Below are positions 1 through 9,108 of a stretch of DNA of 12,645 nucleotides, piece by piece (position 1 is the first letter of the stretch; the number at the start of each line of letters is the position of its first letter). Under the pieces are notes generated by a model that saw only the letters and a list, made by a program, of their open reading frames with translations, had not been told where the DNA came from and searched no databases. The translations under genes were made by a program, and so were the position numbers. Origin of the DNA: Larix sibirica (lineage: Eukaryota; Streptophyta; Pinopsida; Pinales; Pinaceae); the NCBI GenBank assembly GCA_004151065.3, contig NWUY0300097714.1, positions 1 through 12,645 of the forward strand. Direction: 5' to 3'.

Positions 1-265
1 AGGGTTTCTAGCTTGGCATATTTGCCTGAATTGACTTACTATCGTATCTAAATATCCAAAATTATTTTGTTGTTTGACTCCCATTTTTTTGGCCATCTCT
101 AGTCCAAATAGAAGGGCCTCATACTTAGCTATGTTTTTTTTGGATTGGAAATCGAGCTTGAAAGCGCGAGGGAAATCCTGCCCAAAAGGGGACTTCAACA
201 ATACACCAGCCCCATTTCCTACTTTGCAGCATGCTCCATCAAAATACAAAGTACAGAGGCCATAA
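1..265 (-). pseudogene. RNase H domain of LTR retrotransposon (partial, decayed)
   Basis: RNase H degrades the RNA strand of the RNA-DNA hybrid during retrotransposon reverse transcription. Minus-strand translation from about 265 to the window edge gives an open frame of roughly 88 codons. It contains LYFDGACCKVGNGAGVLL, the first strand of the fold with its acidic residue (codon 238-240). It then reads NIAKYEALLFGLEMAKKMG, equivalent to the usual N-N-x-A-E-Y-E-A-L helix. The helix glutamate expected before YEAL is lysine (codon 124-126), and the aspartate expected in the following G-D-S motif is tyrosine (codon 52-54). Two of three catalytic acids therefore look lost. The frame is the same as that of the protease end at 307, separated only by TGA (304-306) and a TAA about seven codons later. 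No reverse transcriptase domain lies between. The glycine-rich first strand resembles the archaeal-like RNase H acquired by plant Tat elements, which is an inference. Confidence 0.85.
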
Positions 266-306
266 GGGTCCAAATTCTTCTTGTCTTAAGATACTAACAT
301 CCCGCA

Positions 307-1240
307 TCATTTACTATTGGGATGTGTGTGGTAAAGGATGAAGTTCCTTATATTATCCATGGTGTAAGTTGGGAAGTTGGTGGGACTTTGAGGATCACTA
401 ATGACATAAGTCACTTTGGGATCCTTGTATAGCATGTGGGTTTCCATCCCAAACATTGGGATGGTAGTGTATGAAAGGTAAAATTGAATACTACCTCCCG
501 CAAATGTTCCTTGATGCCTTGGTAACATCATGCCATATGTAGGGGGGACATATGGAATGGAAACATCCATCATTGCAATTTTTGGGGGAATATGGACCAT
601 CCCCACAATGTTGTCTTTATTCAAAGATAGGCATTGGAATATTTTGGAATTAAATGAGGATATTTTTACAGGGCTTGGTGATATCCAATCCTAAGTTTTC
701 CATGACATACAGGGGAATTAATGAGTGAGAGGAACCGTAATCATATAGGTAATTATGTACATGCAAATTTTCAAGTTTGAGGGTAATATAAAATGGTAGG
801 GTGGCATGATCAGTCCCATCAGGTAGGTTAATTCCTAAGACTATCTTTGGAGAATCATCTTGTAGGTTTATCAGGTCTGCTTGCAGTGGAGTTTCATCAC
901 TTAGGATAATCACATTAGAGGTTTGACAGGATGATTTATCTTGGGTTGGTTGAGGCCTAGGATGTTGTATTTGTGGATGCTCTTTAAAACCTAAGAAGGT
1001 CAAAACCTCTTTCCTATGAAATGGATATTTCAAAACTTCAAAAAGAGGCATGGGAATTTTAATTTTGTTGAGTTCGTCCCTAATATCAAATGAAGATTGA
1101 TGTGGAGGGACAACTTCCATAACTTTAACATGCAAGGGATTCATGAGAATGGTGTTTGCTTGTGATTGTAACATGTTTTGGTATGTTGATTCGAATTCAA
1201 CCCCAATGAGGATTGTCGATTGCTTGAAATTGGACTCCTT
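307..1240 (-). pseudogene. Retrotransposon aspartic protease (retropepsin) with upstream linker, frameshifted
   Basis: The element's protease cleaves the Gag-Pol polyprotein. Minus-strand reading is open from about 1240 through 650. It starts with a linker (I-R-D-E-L-N then P-L-F-E-V-L-K, a pattern common just before plant gypsy proteases). The protease core follows: LPFYITLKLENL, then LYDYGSSHSLIPLYVMENL with GLDIT after it. The frame stops near 650 and resumes in another frame at 624 after a frameshift in the 625-650 interval. The second part has VPPTYGMMLPRH and YTTIPMFG, matching the C-terminal half of the plant protease domain, and ends at TGA 304-306. The active-site triplet, normally D-S/T-G, reads D-Y-G (734-742), so activity would be doubtful even without the frameshift. 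RNase H follows in frame. Family recognition is confident; the exact boundaries are approximate. Confidence 0.88.
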
Positions 1241-1249
1241 AATCCTTGC

Positions 1250-2880
1250 CTCTCTCTAAGGAATCTAGGTAGCTTTTCATGCCTCCCTCCTTCCATTATC
1301 TAATTTTGTAGGAGCTTTCTCCTTTGTGTAATTAGAAGAGTTTGGTATTGGTCTGAGGCTAAATTTTCTCCTCATCTCTGTCATTATATTATATGTTACC
1401 ATTTGGAGGTGAGCAGGGGAGAGGTTGAAGAGATCCTCCTCTTGATGGAAAATTCCTTCTTCGTGAGAAACCTCTTCTTCTCCCATCATCAATAAACCAT
1501 TATATCCAAGTTGAACATGGTTTATCCCATTAGTATCACTATCTCCTAGATGGAATGACATATTTACGTTTGAAGGTGCATCAGGAATATCTTCCTCTCT
1601 TGACTCACAATACTCATAATAATGAGGAGGGAAAGGTGTCATCATGTTTGCTTATGTCCTAGAATGTTCGAGCATATCTACATCTTCTTGTCTTACCTCT
1701 CTTTAAATTACAAGAGGAACCCTCCTAAGTTTCGGTTGACCTCTCATGGGTTTATTTTTAGCTATAGGGGCTAGTCCCACAAAGGAGTGGGAAACATGTC
1801 CTTTCATGACCTTGGTAAGTTCATTAGCCATGGAATTAAGGATATTTTTTACCTCTACAAGTGTCAAGGGTTCTTGTCTTGATGAGGATAAATCAAGCTC
1901 CTTGCCTCTCCTTCAAAGGGATCATGTCTATTTTTCAATGAAATTCTTGAAGCTTACATATTTATCTCCAATTCTTTACCATCATTACATAGGGTCTCTA
2001 GGTCAAGGAACCTTCTTTATCTCAGGTTAAGAGAAAATCCAACCTCAAAGGAGGCAACATATGCAACAATGGAAACAACTTATAAGGGATTTATAACGTC
2101 AAGAAAGTGGTGGTATAGATTATAGAACCTACTTGTGAATTCTAAAACAGAATCACCATTGTTCCTCTTTAAGGTGTTGAACTCAATTAGATAATATATG
2201 TTATCCTTCTTTATACCCCATTTCGTTAGGAATTTTTCAATAAAATGATCCTAGTAAGTTATAGAGATGTTAGGAAAATTCCTAAACCATTTCTTGGCCT
2301 CCCCTTCCAAAGAATAGGCAAATATTTGAGCAAACGCATCATCTTCCTTGAGAAATAAGATTCATATACAGTCTTGAAAAGTTGTGAAGTGATCTTTCAC
2401 GACTAACTCATTCTCGCCATTAAACTAGTTGGGTATAATATTTAAATAACCATCATTCAAGTCTCATAGTTGATCTAATGGGGGTAACACCAAGTTCTTG
2501 AACCTATCAACTAATTATAGATTTGGTGGATTTGGTATAACCATTTGGAGGTTTGGCCTTTGGGTTTGAGGTTGGCTAAGTATCTATGCAGCAAGATAAT
2601 GGGTGTGGTGTATTAAAAAATTTCAGAATTGGAACAACCACATCTCAATTGGATGAGGGAGAAACAAGAAATGATGGAATGAGGGTTAGGATCTCTCTTT
2701 GTCCAATGGAGATTGATAAGAGTATGGAGTGTCAAGTCTCCCACAATGGTTAAAGGAAACTGGGATTCGGGATAGGTATATCAACTATGGTCCAGGAATA
2801 GGTGCAACCTTTCATGACCAGAAGGGTGATAAAGGAGGGGTCCCAAATTGAGTATTAGGGAAATGACCAACACTAATGAT
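1250..2880 (-). pseudogene. Retrotransposon Gag polyprotein remnant
   Basis: Gag forms the virus-like particle that packages element RNA. Minus-strand reading from about 2880 starts in a Pro/Gln-rich tract, with MVIPNPPNL near 2545. The best region is 2430-1900. It contains FNGENELVVKDHFTTFQ, AYSLEGEAKKWFRNFP, FIEKFLTKWG and EFNTLKRNNGDSVLEF, matching the retrotransposon gag domain pattern (x-W-F at its centre, then a K-x-N-G-E-S-V-like segment). Stops interrupt at many places, for example just before FNGE and between NISITY and DHFIEKF. The C-terminal part, open from 1645 to 1277, is acidic and ends in MRRKFSLRPIPNS, a style typical of the gag-protease linker. I saw no CCHC zinc knuckle. The N-terminal limit is unclear because the proline-rich tract fades into unreadable sequence. 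Confidence 0.85.
1900..2430 (-). other. Gag core domain (retrotransposon gag-like), degenerate
   Basis: This is the best preserved part of the gag remnant. In one minus-strand frame the order is FNGE, DHFTTFQ, YSLEGEAKKWF, then a stop, then FIEKFLTKWG, YYLIEFNTLKRNNGDSV and FTSRFYNLYHH, followed by a decayed helical tail (KELEINM). Spacing and order match the plant gypsy capsid domain. In-frame stops remove the possibility of a functional product. Confidence 0.82.
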
Positions 2881-4639
2881 CATGAGAGAGAAAGGAATGA
2901 CAATTATCAGGCTACCTACCAAGGGTTATTTTAGTGTATTAGCTCTTCTTCTTCCACGCTTGTTTAGGATATTCTGGAGGAGTGACCAATATTCCTATGG
3001 ATGAGGACTTGGTAACTATGGATCTGAAATCTAGTTTTGTTGGGAAATAGGTTTCCCAGTGGAGACTTTATGTAATGGAGTCACAAATAGGAGAACATTT
3101 CCTTACCGTCCCTTTAAAAATACAAGGTATTCTAGTCACAAACTACCAAGGAGTATATGAACCTTTAACTACAACATTATTTTCCCATTCATGCCTTTGC
3201 AAACATAATAAATAATTTAAAATAGATAATGTAGTAGATGTACTAATAGTCATATTTCTCTTTGATTTAGAAAAAGAACCTTGTGTCAAAGACTAGGGAT
3301 AAAACCTTCGTCACATACCTAGCAATGGTGCTACTCATTATGTTGGAACCCTCATGAAACCTCACTTTAGATATTACACTTGGGAGGAATAGGATGGGAC
3401 GAGGCACAAGACAAAGGAATAATAGGCAAGATGCACCTATCACATGCCAGTTAGTCCTTCAAGTGAGTGCTTGGGCTAGAGGGGGGTTACCCTTAGCTTC
3501 CTTTTGTAGAGATCTTGGTCTATCACCCTGGGATGATTGTATTCAACTATGTAAGGCTTCAACTAGTTTATTGATGCAACCATGGTGTTTGTGTTAGTTT
3601 CAGTATTTTGATATGGGACATGAACATTATTTTGAGGTGAAAGGGTGTGAACACAAGAGAAAAACCAACTCTTGAAACAAAAATTTAGTGTTATCGGTGT
3701 GCCTTAATCACAACTTCATAATTTGTAGATAAATATAAGATCTTGAATATATAGTGAAAAAGAGAGATAGGAATACATTCTTCTAAAATATATTCAAGAA
3801 GACAAAAAATCAAATGGGAAAGATGCACATAGATCCATTGATTCAGTCAACAAGATGGAGGACAAAAAATTGGAAGGGATAAATAGCCTTGGTCTTGATT
3901 GTACAATAAATTGAAAAATGGTTCTTTTGATTACAATGAAGGTCACCAAGAGGGACTATAGAATCTTTGTCTTGGGCCTATTGCTTTTCCTTCCCAAAAC
4001 TAGGGCATCAAATAGTGTTTAGAGAGAGAAAGGAGAATGCGATGGAGAAGAAAGATCGCATTGATGTTGCAAATACCATTACTTAGTTTAGGACATAATT
4101 TGATAGCCTTACAGTATAAAAATTATCGATGCTTGTTATAATGTGGGGGCTATGTTTTATAGGCCTTTCTATCTTGAAGAAAAGTAGACTACTTCATAAA
4201 CATTATGGCATAGATGCAATTAAGCCTTTGAGCATTTCTTGTACATAGCACCATTGAAATATGATGGCTTAGACCAAGGGAAAACCACAAAAATGGTTTA
4301 TTGTCGCTCTTATCCCCTTTGTATTTGATTCTTCTACATGATGTACTAGTGGTGGCTAAACAATTTATTTCTCAATTGGATCTAACCATGCTTTCTTCAT
4401 TATTGCATGCAGGGATGATGCATATTGTTGCTCTTTGCTCTTCAATTCCCTATTCTTCTCGATCTTTCTATTTTTGGAGGGCCTATGAAGAGCTTGGTTT
4501 ATTAGGCTGGATACATGCTAACCGGGTAATGCCTTGAGTTACCTCCCATGCTCCCCTTTAATAATATAGTCATGAACTATGTTAATAAGTGTACATCCAT
4601 GTTCACTTATTGTTCTTCCCCTTTCAAAATTCTAAAATG
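2881..4639. other. No recognisable gene; spacer between accessory ORF and gag
   Basis: Neither strand gives a frame I recognise. The minus strand around 3250-3540 has a moderately long readable run with a hydrophobic patch (SCLLFLCLVPRPILFLPS), but it matches no family I know. A short plus-strand open frame at 3394-3597 and another at 4301-4537 show no motifs, and their codons look like chance. The stretch is AT-rich and may be an untranslated spacer between the accessory ORF and gag, or older unrelated repeat DNA. Confidence 0.4.
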
Positions 4640-4819
4640 TTTAACTTGCTCTGTGAGGGAAGTATAATAAATGGTTCCCAATGAATGGATCATTCTTGAT
4701 ATTATTGTCCAAGTGTCGCCAGATGGCTACAATTAATTGTAGACCATTGTGGAAGTTAGAATGGCATTCTTATCTAATACCAATACTAAACAAGGGGAAA
4801 TTGTCTTGACGACTCTCGA

Positions 4820-6000
4820 CTACACATCACTTGGGTGCAGTCTCAATTGATCATCCCATGGGCATGGAAAGACATGATTAATTATGGAACCCATGCTTGA
4901 TCGGAAGGCCTTGATGGTTTGTTATACTTCTAATTCCTTTTCAATGGTGATCATCTAGCTAGTGCACTTATTCATGTGCATATCCACGTCCATTTTTACT
5001 GAAGTTCTATCCATCACACTTAGTAACTCCAGGGATTCATATGAGATTGTGTTTATTACCCACTTCCCAAATTTAGCGACCTTGTTTCTATTGTGCACCT
5101 CTCGTTATGTATAGTTGAGATACTTTGTCACTTGCTTATGCAAGGTGTCAAATTCTAGATAGAATTTGAGGTGGTTTCTTATCCTAGGAAAATCTTTGAT
5201 CTCATAACCCCAAATACTATTATTTATCTAATTTAATGTTTTCACCATTTTTCTTTGGTCATAGCCATGTGATATGTCATTTTCCATGTGTCCCTTTCTT
5301 ATTTCAATGCTATCACTTGTTTTTGTTCCTCATTCCACTGCTTATCAATTTCATCCAATTTCTACCCTTGCATTGTTATATGTTATTTCCTCTTTTCTAC
5401 TAGATTTTCTGTTGAAACGACCTCGAGGGCATTGTCCTTAGATTTGGTCTTCCATTTTGATAGTTTCTTCATCAGCTGAACCACTTGTTGCTATAGTTGA
5501 GACACCGATTCTATAGGGGACTTTAGATGGTTGGCAAGGGAGGCGAATGCCTTCTCTTTGTTAGCCACAATGAACTCATGCCCAAGAGTGTCGATCACTT
5601 CGATGGCCTCATCCAATTTGAAGGTTAGGTCAGATGCCCTGCTCTAGACAACTTCCATGTCTTTAATTCTTCCTCTTGTCACCTAATTTTGGGATGTTAG
5701 TAAGGCATTCTCTCCCCTCAAAAGTTGACTTCCTCATTCAAATTTTGTTTATCTTCTATCATCTATTGAGTGATTGGAAAATTTTGATCCATTGGGAACT
5801 CTCTAGCACTCACATCTTTGCATGTTTCTCTTGGAGTAAGGAACTCAACTAAATAATCTCTTGCTTGACCTTCCTAATTGAGGTTAAGATAGTCAGTCTA
5901 TATTTTTATGACTGAAATGCTTTTAACATGGCATCGAGGACTTGATTTTGCAAATATATGGAATCTAATTACTTCTTTAAATTCTCAGTCGAGTAAGAAA
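4820..6000 (-). other. Coiled-coil-like region of the accessory ORF remnant
   Basis: Successive minus-strand fragments are rich in Lys, Glu, Gln and Leu and contain few prolines: LKKxLDSIYLQNQVLDAMLK, FKLDEAIEVIDTLGHEF, VVQLMKKLSKWKTKSKDN, KLDEIDKQWNEEQKQVIALK, EFDTLHKQVTKYLN and MITIEKELEV (x = stop). Such composition over some 390 codons suggests a long helical, probably coiled-coil segment. About ten stops interrupt it, many of the TAG/TAA type at positions where Gln would fit the helix. Confidence 0.55.
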
Positions 6001-6954
6001 CCTTGATACACTTGTTGTAGACTGCACTTCATCAAACTTAGTCTAATGATACATCATCTTCTAGTGGAATGTCAGCTATTTCAAAAGTGACTTATAAATC
6101 CCTTTAATCCTACAATTGCATTTTTTAATAAGGCGTTTGAGCATGACCCTAATGTTGTCACAAAAAATTGTCTTGTTTCCACATTGTATCTAAGCAATAA
6201 CCTTGATTAAGAAAGTGCTCCAGTGATATTTACGGAGGCCACTACCCCTTAGCCTTCTAGTCTTCTCTTCCTTTCTTTCTAAAAAATACCTAGGGGGGCA
6301 CATTTTTCCATGGATTGAATGACATTGGTCCATGAGGTTTTTTTCCCTATTTCCCATGAAGTACTAACACCAAGTGTGTTAGGGACCCTTTAAGAGGCCG
6401 CTAGTGATAACATATGAAAAAAATTAGATGGGGAGGGAGAAAATGTGTGAAAATGTGACTTCCTCTTCCTAATCTATACTTGGATTTAATCTAATTAGAT
6501 CTTCACCTTTTGTTGCTTCCTACCTTGGTGACCCAATTCTGGCCTTCTTTGTCCCAGGTTCTATTTGATCCTTCCCCTCCTCAACCTTTCTCTTTTTATG
6601 ATTTTCTATAGTTAATGGGATGTCACTTGAAACATTAGTTTCCCTAATTGTCCCTATTGTGTTGTTTTTCCTTTATGTATTTGTAGGATCTCATCCTCTT
6701 ATGTGATTGTTTCTACAATCATAATCTCCCCTTTGCATGTTTGTTATCATGTTACAAGTCTCTCTCCACCGATATGATATGTTGATGTAACCAGTTAGAA
6801 CTTGAAGGAATATTCTTTTGGGGCTTGTGAATTGCTACAAAGAAGGTGGGATTCATAAGGGATCCTTTGCCTTGACAAGCCAAATTGCTACACAATATGA
6901 GAAGGAGGATTAGACTACAAGTCTACCTTTTCTATAGTAGGTGCTCAAGGATTT

Positions 6955-7062
6955 TCCCCTAACCCTTTACCCTTTAGTAATTCTATTATATTAATGGGCA
7001 CAATGATGGCCTAGCCTTCTTTCCCTAGTACACCTTCTCATGAGAAACCCATATCCTACATG
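6955..7062 (-). other. G-patch-like motif in the accessory ORF remnant
   Basis: The minus strand reads DMGFS, stop, EGVLGKEG, stop, AIIVPINIIELLKGKGLGENP. The spacing of the aromatic glycine start, the L-G-K-x-G core and the closing G-L-G resembles the G-patch, a glycine-rich RNA-binding module found in RNA-processing proteins and in some retroelement polyproteins. Two in-frame stops lie inside it. The resemblance is by eye only, and a chance glycine-rich match is possible. Confidence 0.45.
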
Positions 7063-7385
7063 ATAGGAATGGCTTTAAGATAGGCAATAATTTCTTGGGT
7101 TTTCAATGTAGTGGGCTCATTAGGGGGAATCATGTCCCTTGCTTGGCCTTATCCATAATTTCCTTTAATGGGATTGTTTCACCCATTGCTTCATATGGCT
7201 AGTTTTCATCATCTTGGTCGTCTTCATCATCATCATCATTGTGCACATTGTTATATAGTTTGGATAATTCATCATCATGGGGTATGTTTTGATATGGAGC
7301 CTTTTTAGTGCTCAAGAAATTCCTCATTTTCCACCAAGCCCCCATTTTATGTTTGTTGAAGTTGTCTTGGTAGACTTCATCTCTC

Positions 7386-7734
7386 CTTACCTCCGTAGGA
7401 GAAATGAATTTTACCTCCTCTTTAGGCACCACAACACCATCAGGCCTATAAAAAATATAATAACAAGGGATTTTTGGGTTTTTAGGTTGGGGTGCTGTGA
7501 AGTCCTAATTCAATGTCTCTAAGGGATTAAGATCCAATCTCAATAGAGCCTTTACTTCTTCCTAGTATTTGTGTTGACTAACCTATATATTTGGTTTAGA
7601 CTCGTGATTAGGATGTTTCCTCCCCTTTTCAACCACCAATAATGGGTGAGGATCATACTTCCATGATTAATCTTGTGAGAAGTTGCAATGATGGAGTGTA
7701 GCATACCACCTTTAGACACCACTTTCTAGTTGTG

Positions 7735-7773
<39 letters not shown>

Positions 7774-8753
7774 GAAAAGGTGGAAGCTATCCATAACATG
7801 CAAGAACAAACTCTTTATTTGTTTTTCCTATGGTCTTAGCATAAAAAAAAATTCACTAACAAACGTGTTGAAAAAATAAATTATGAGAGTTATTAATAAA
7901 TGTGCAACGATATTTAACTCACACTTATTATACATTGTTTTCTTCCTATATCAATGACTATCTGAGTTTACTAAATATGAATGGTTCTATATACTTCTAA
8001 GTCTATTCTAGTTCATGGAAGCAAAGTTCTTTTAGTTATTATGAATTGCATACATGCACAGGCTTAGCCACATGTCAAGGATTCTGGGTTTAAATCCTAA
8101 CCTAATTGTTTTATGATAGCTAAGGCACATTTAATACCTTGTAATAACTGTGATATATGTATTCTAACACAAGGAATTATATATAGGTCGTTTTTATGTG
8201 TAGGGTATAATGTACTATGGCCAAAACATATTATAACTTACAAGGTGATATACACATATCCAAAACAAGGTATAATGTACAAGTTATACACTTTTCCACG
8301 AGTTTAAATACAATATGTATATGTATGTTTACCATATAGTAATACTTTGGGTCAATTTGTATTACTATTTGACACAGCTCATAACTATGACGATGGTCCA
8401 AGCCATTCAATAAAACCAAATTACAAAGTATTAAGCCAAGGCTTAAAACTCCAACTATAAGCATGTTGTTCAATGATCCAATGGTGGTATGGTATATGAA
8501 TCACGACTAAGGATTGACTTCAGAATACTAACCACAATCTGGTTAATAATTATTCTTCCTATGAAATGTGTTAAGTGTTATCTCATGATAACCAACACTT
8601 GGTATATTGTTGGCCTTTGGTCCTTCCACACTTGAATGGAGGTTGGTTAATGGTTTAACACATTGTTGTAAGGTTTCATAACCAGGTTATACTTGTATAA
8701 AAGCAATATCATGCATAATTGGTTTGCATTCAGGGTTCTTGGTATATTGGGTT
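7386..8753. repeat. Tandem duplication, copy A (about 1.37 kb unit)
   Basis: The sequence from 7386 (CTTACCTCCGTA) to about 8753 reappears immediately to the right, at 8754-10074, in the same orientation with a period near 1368 bp. Long stretches match almost base for base, such as TTTTCTTCCTATATCAATGA and AATACTTTGGGTCAA. The unit carries the first ~110 readable codons of the minus-strand accessory ORF at its left end and about 1 kb of non-coding DNA at its right. Copy A continues on its left into the rest of the ORF, so it is the original or retained copy. Both copies end in TTGGTATATTGG. Confidence 0.93.
7738..7772. repeat. (AC)n microsatellite, about 17 units
   Basis: A perfect run of AC dinucleotides extends from 7738 to 7772, preceded by TGTGTAT. 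It sits in duplication copy A at the place where copy B has a (TA) run. Confidence 0.99.
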
Positions 8754-8764
8754 CTTACCTCTGT

Positions 8765-9087
8765 ACAAGCAATGAATTTTAGCTCCTCTTTAGGCACCAA
8801 AACACTCTCAGGCCTATAAAAATATAATAATGAGGCATTTCTCGGTTTTTAGGTTGGGCACTATGAAGGCCTAGTTCAATGTCTCTAATGGATTGAGATC
8901 TACTCTCAATAGGACCTTTACTTCTTCCTAGTATCCTTGTTGACCAACTTCTCTATCTTTGGTTTGGACTCATGATTAGGATGTTTCGTCCCCTTTTCAA
9001 CCACCAATAAGGGGTGAGGATCACACTTCCATGATTGATCTTGTGGGAAGTTGCATTGATGTAATGTAGCATACCACCTTTAGACAC
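8765..9087 (-). pseudogene. Truncated second copy of the accessory ORF N-terminal part
   Basis: The minus strand reads WYATLHQCNFPQDQSWKCDP, LLVVEKGTKHPNHESK, then after a frameshift EEVKVLLRVDLNPLETLN and, after another, YYIF. It parallels copy A (7385-7730), but the protein line stops at the duplication junction near 8754. Its reading runs further than copy A in one place: it has CAA (9035-9037) where copy A has TAA (7667-7669). Stops aligned with copy A remain, for example the TAG at 8871-8873 against 7505-7507. Function is unknown, as for the parent ORF. Confidence 0.75.
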
Positions 9088-9094
9088 CACTTGC

Positions 9095-9108
9095 TATATA
9101 TATATATA
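9095..9108. repeat. (TA)7 microsatellite
   Basis: Seven TA units run from 9095 to 9108 in duplication copy B. The flanking sequence (GACACCACTT on the left, GAAAAGGTGG on the right) aligns with the flanks of the (AC) run in copy A. Confidence 0.95.

Larger units (their letters stand above)
1..7735 (-). mobile_element. Decayed Ty3/gypsy-type LTR retrotransposon, internal region (partial)
   Basis: Minus-strand reading gives, in transcriptional order, an accessory ORF remnant (7735-4640), a gag remnant (2880-1250), an aspartic protease remnant (1240-307) and an RNase H domain (265-1) that runs off the window. The gag-protease-RNase H part is recognised from plant Ty3/gypsy motifs: EAKKWF in gag, D-x-G-S-SHSL in protease, and FDGA with YEAL in RNase H. 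Numerous stops and frameshifts show it is inactive. Reverse transcriptase and integrase are not in the window. Attaching the accessory ORF to the same element is an inference from shared strand, order and similar decay. The right end is uncertain; a speculative 5' LTR lies at 11486-12443. The lineage resembles Tat/Ogre because of the gag style, the extra RNase H and the long 5' region, but this is untested. Confidence 0.75.
4640..7735 (-). pseudogene. Large accessory ORF 5' of gag, decayed; acidic, G-patch-like and coiled-coil-like regions
   Basis: I do not recognise this protein as a named family. Minus-strand reading from about 7735 down to 4640 gives about 1000 codons that keep protein-like composition across many stops and several frameshifts. 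In order: an N-terminal segment (7730-7380) with WYATLHHCNF, SWKYDPHPLLVVEKG and YYIFYRPDGVVVPKEE; then DEVYQDNFNKHKMGAWW; an acidic tract DDDDEDDQDDEN (about 7199-7234); a G-patch-like stretch (about 7062-6955); a poorly readable middle (6900-6030); a Lys/Glu/Gln/Leu-rich helical region (6000-5240) with QVLDAMLKAF and LDEAIEVIDTLGHEF; and a further helical part (5157-4820) with LEFDTLHKQVTKYL and MITIEKELEV. It lies on the same strand as gag and upstream of it, the place occupied by ORF1 in Ogre elements. It could instead be a separate repeat or an old host gene fragment. The first ~110 codons are duplicated at 8765-9087. Confidence 0.6.

Noticed and set aside
74-265. Plus-strand open frame of 63 codons
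   Set aside because: It is the antisense shadow of the minus-strand RNase H domain, whose motifs are clear.
1746-2030. Plus-strand open frame of 94 codons
   Set aside because: It lies opposite the gag remnant and has no recognisable motif.
3394-3597. Plus-strand open frame of 67 codons, and a minus-strand hydrophobic run in the same place
   Set aside because: Short, no family resemblance, no promoter or neighbouring exon signal; kept only as a remark in the spacer entry.
4301-4537. Plus-strand open frame of 78 codons
   Set aside because: No motif and ordinary chance length; it lies next to, and opposite in strand to, the accessory ORF remnant.
5288-5479. Plus-strand open frame rich in Ser, Phe and Cys
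   Set aside because: It is the antisense of the Lys/Glu-rich coiled-coil-like region, which explains its composition.
7199-7250. CAT-rich triplet run as a simple microsatellite
   Set aside because: It is short and imperfect and is explained as the acidic tract of the minus-strand ORF.
7277-7522. Plus-strand open frame of 81 codons
   Set aside because: It is antisense to the best conserved part of the accessory ORF.
8085-8100. GGGTTTAAATCC, like a Pol III B box, repeated in copy B near 9407
   Set aside because: No matching A box at the right distance and no tRNA-like stem pairing, so a tRNA or SINE cannot be supported.
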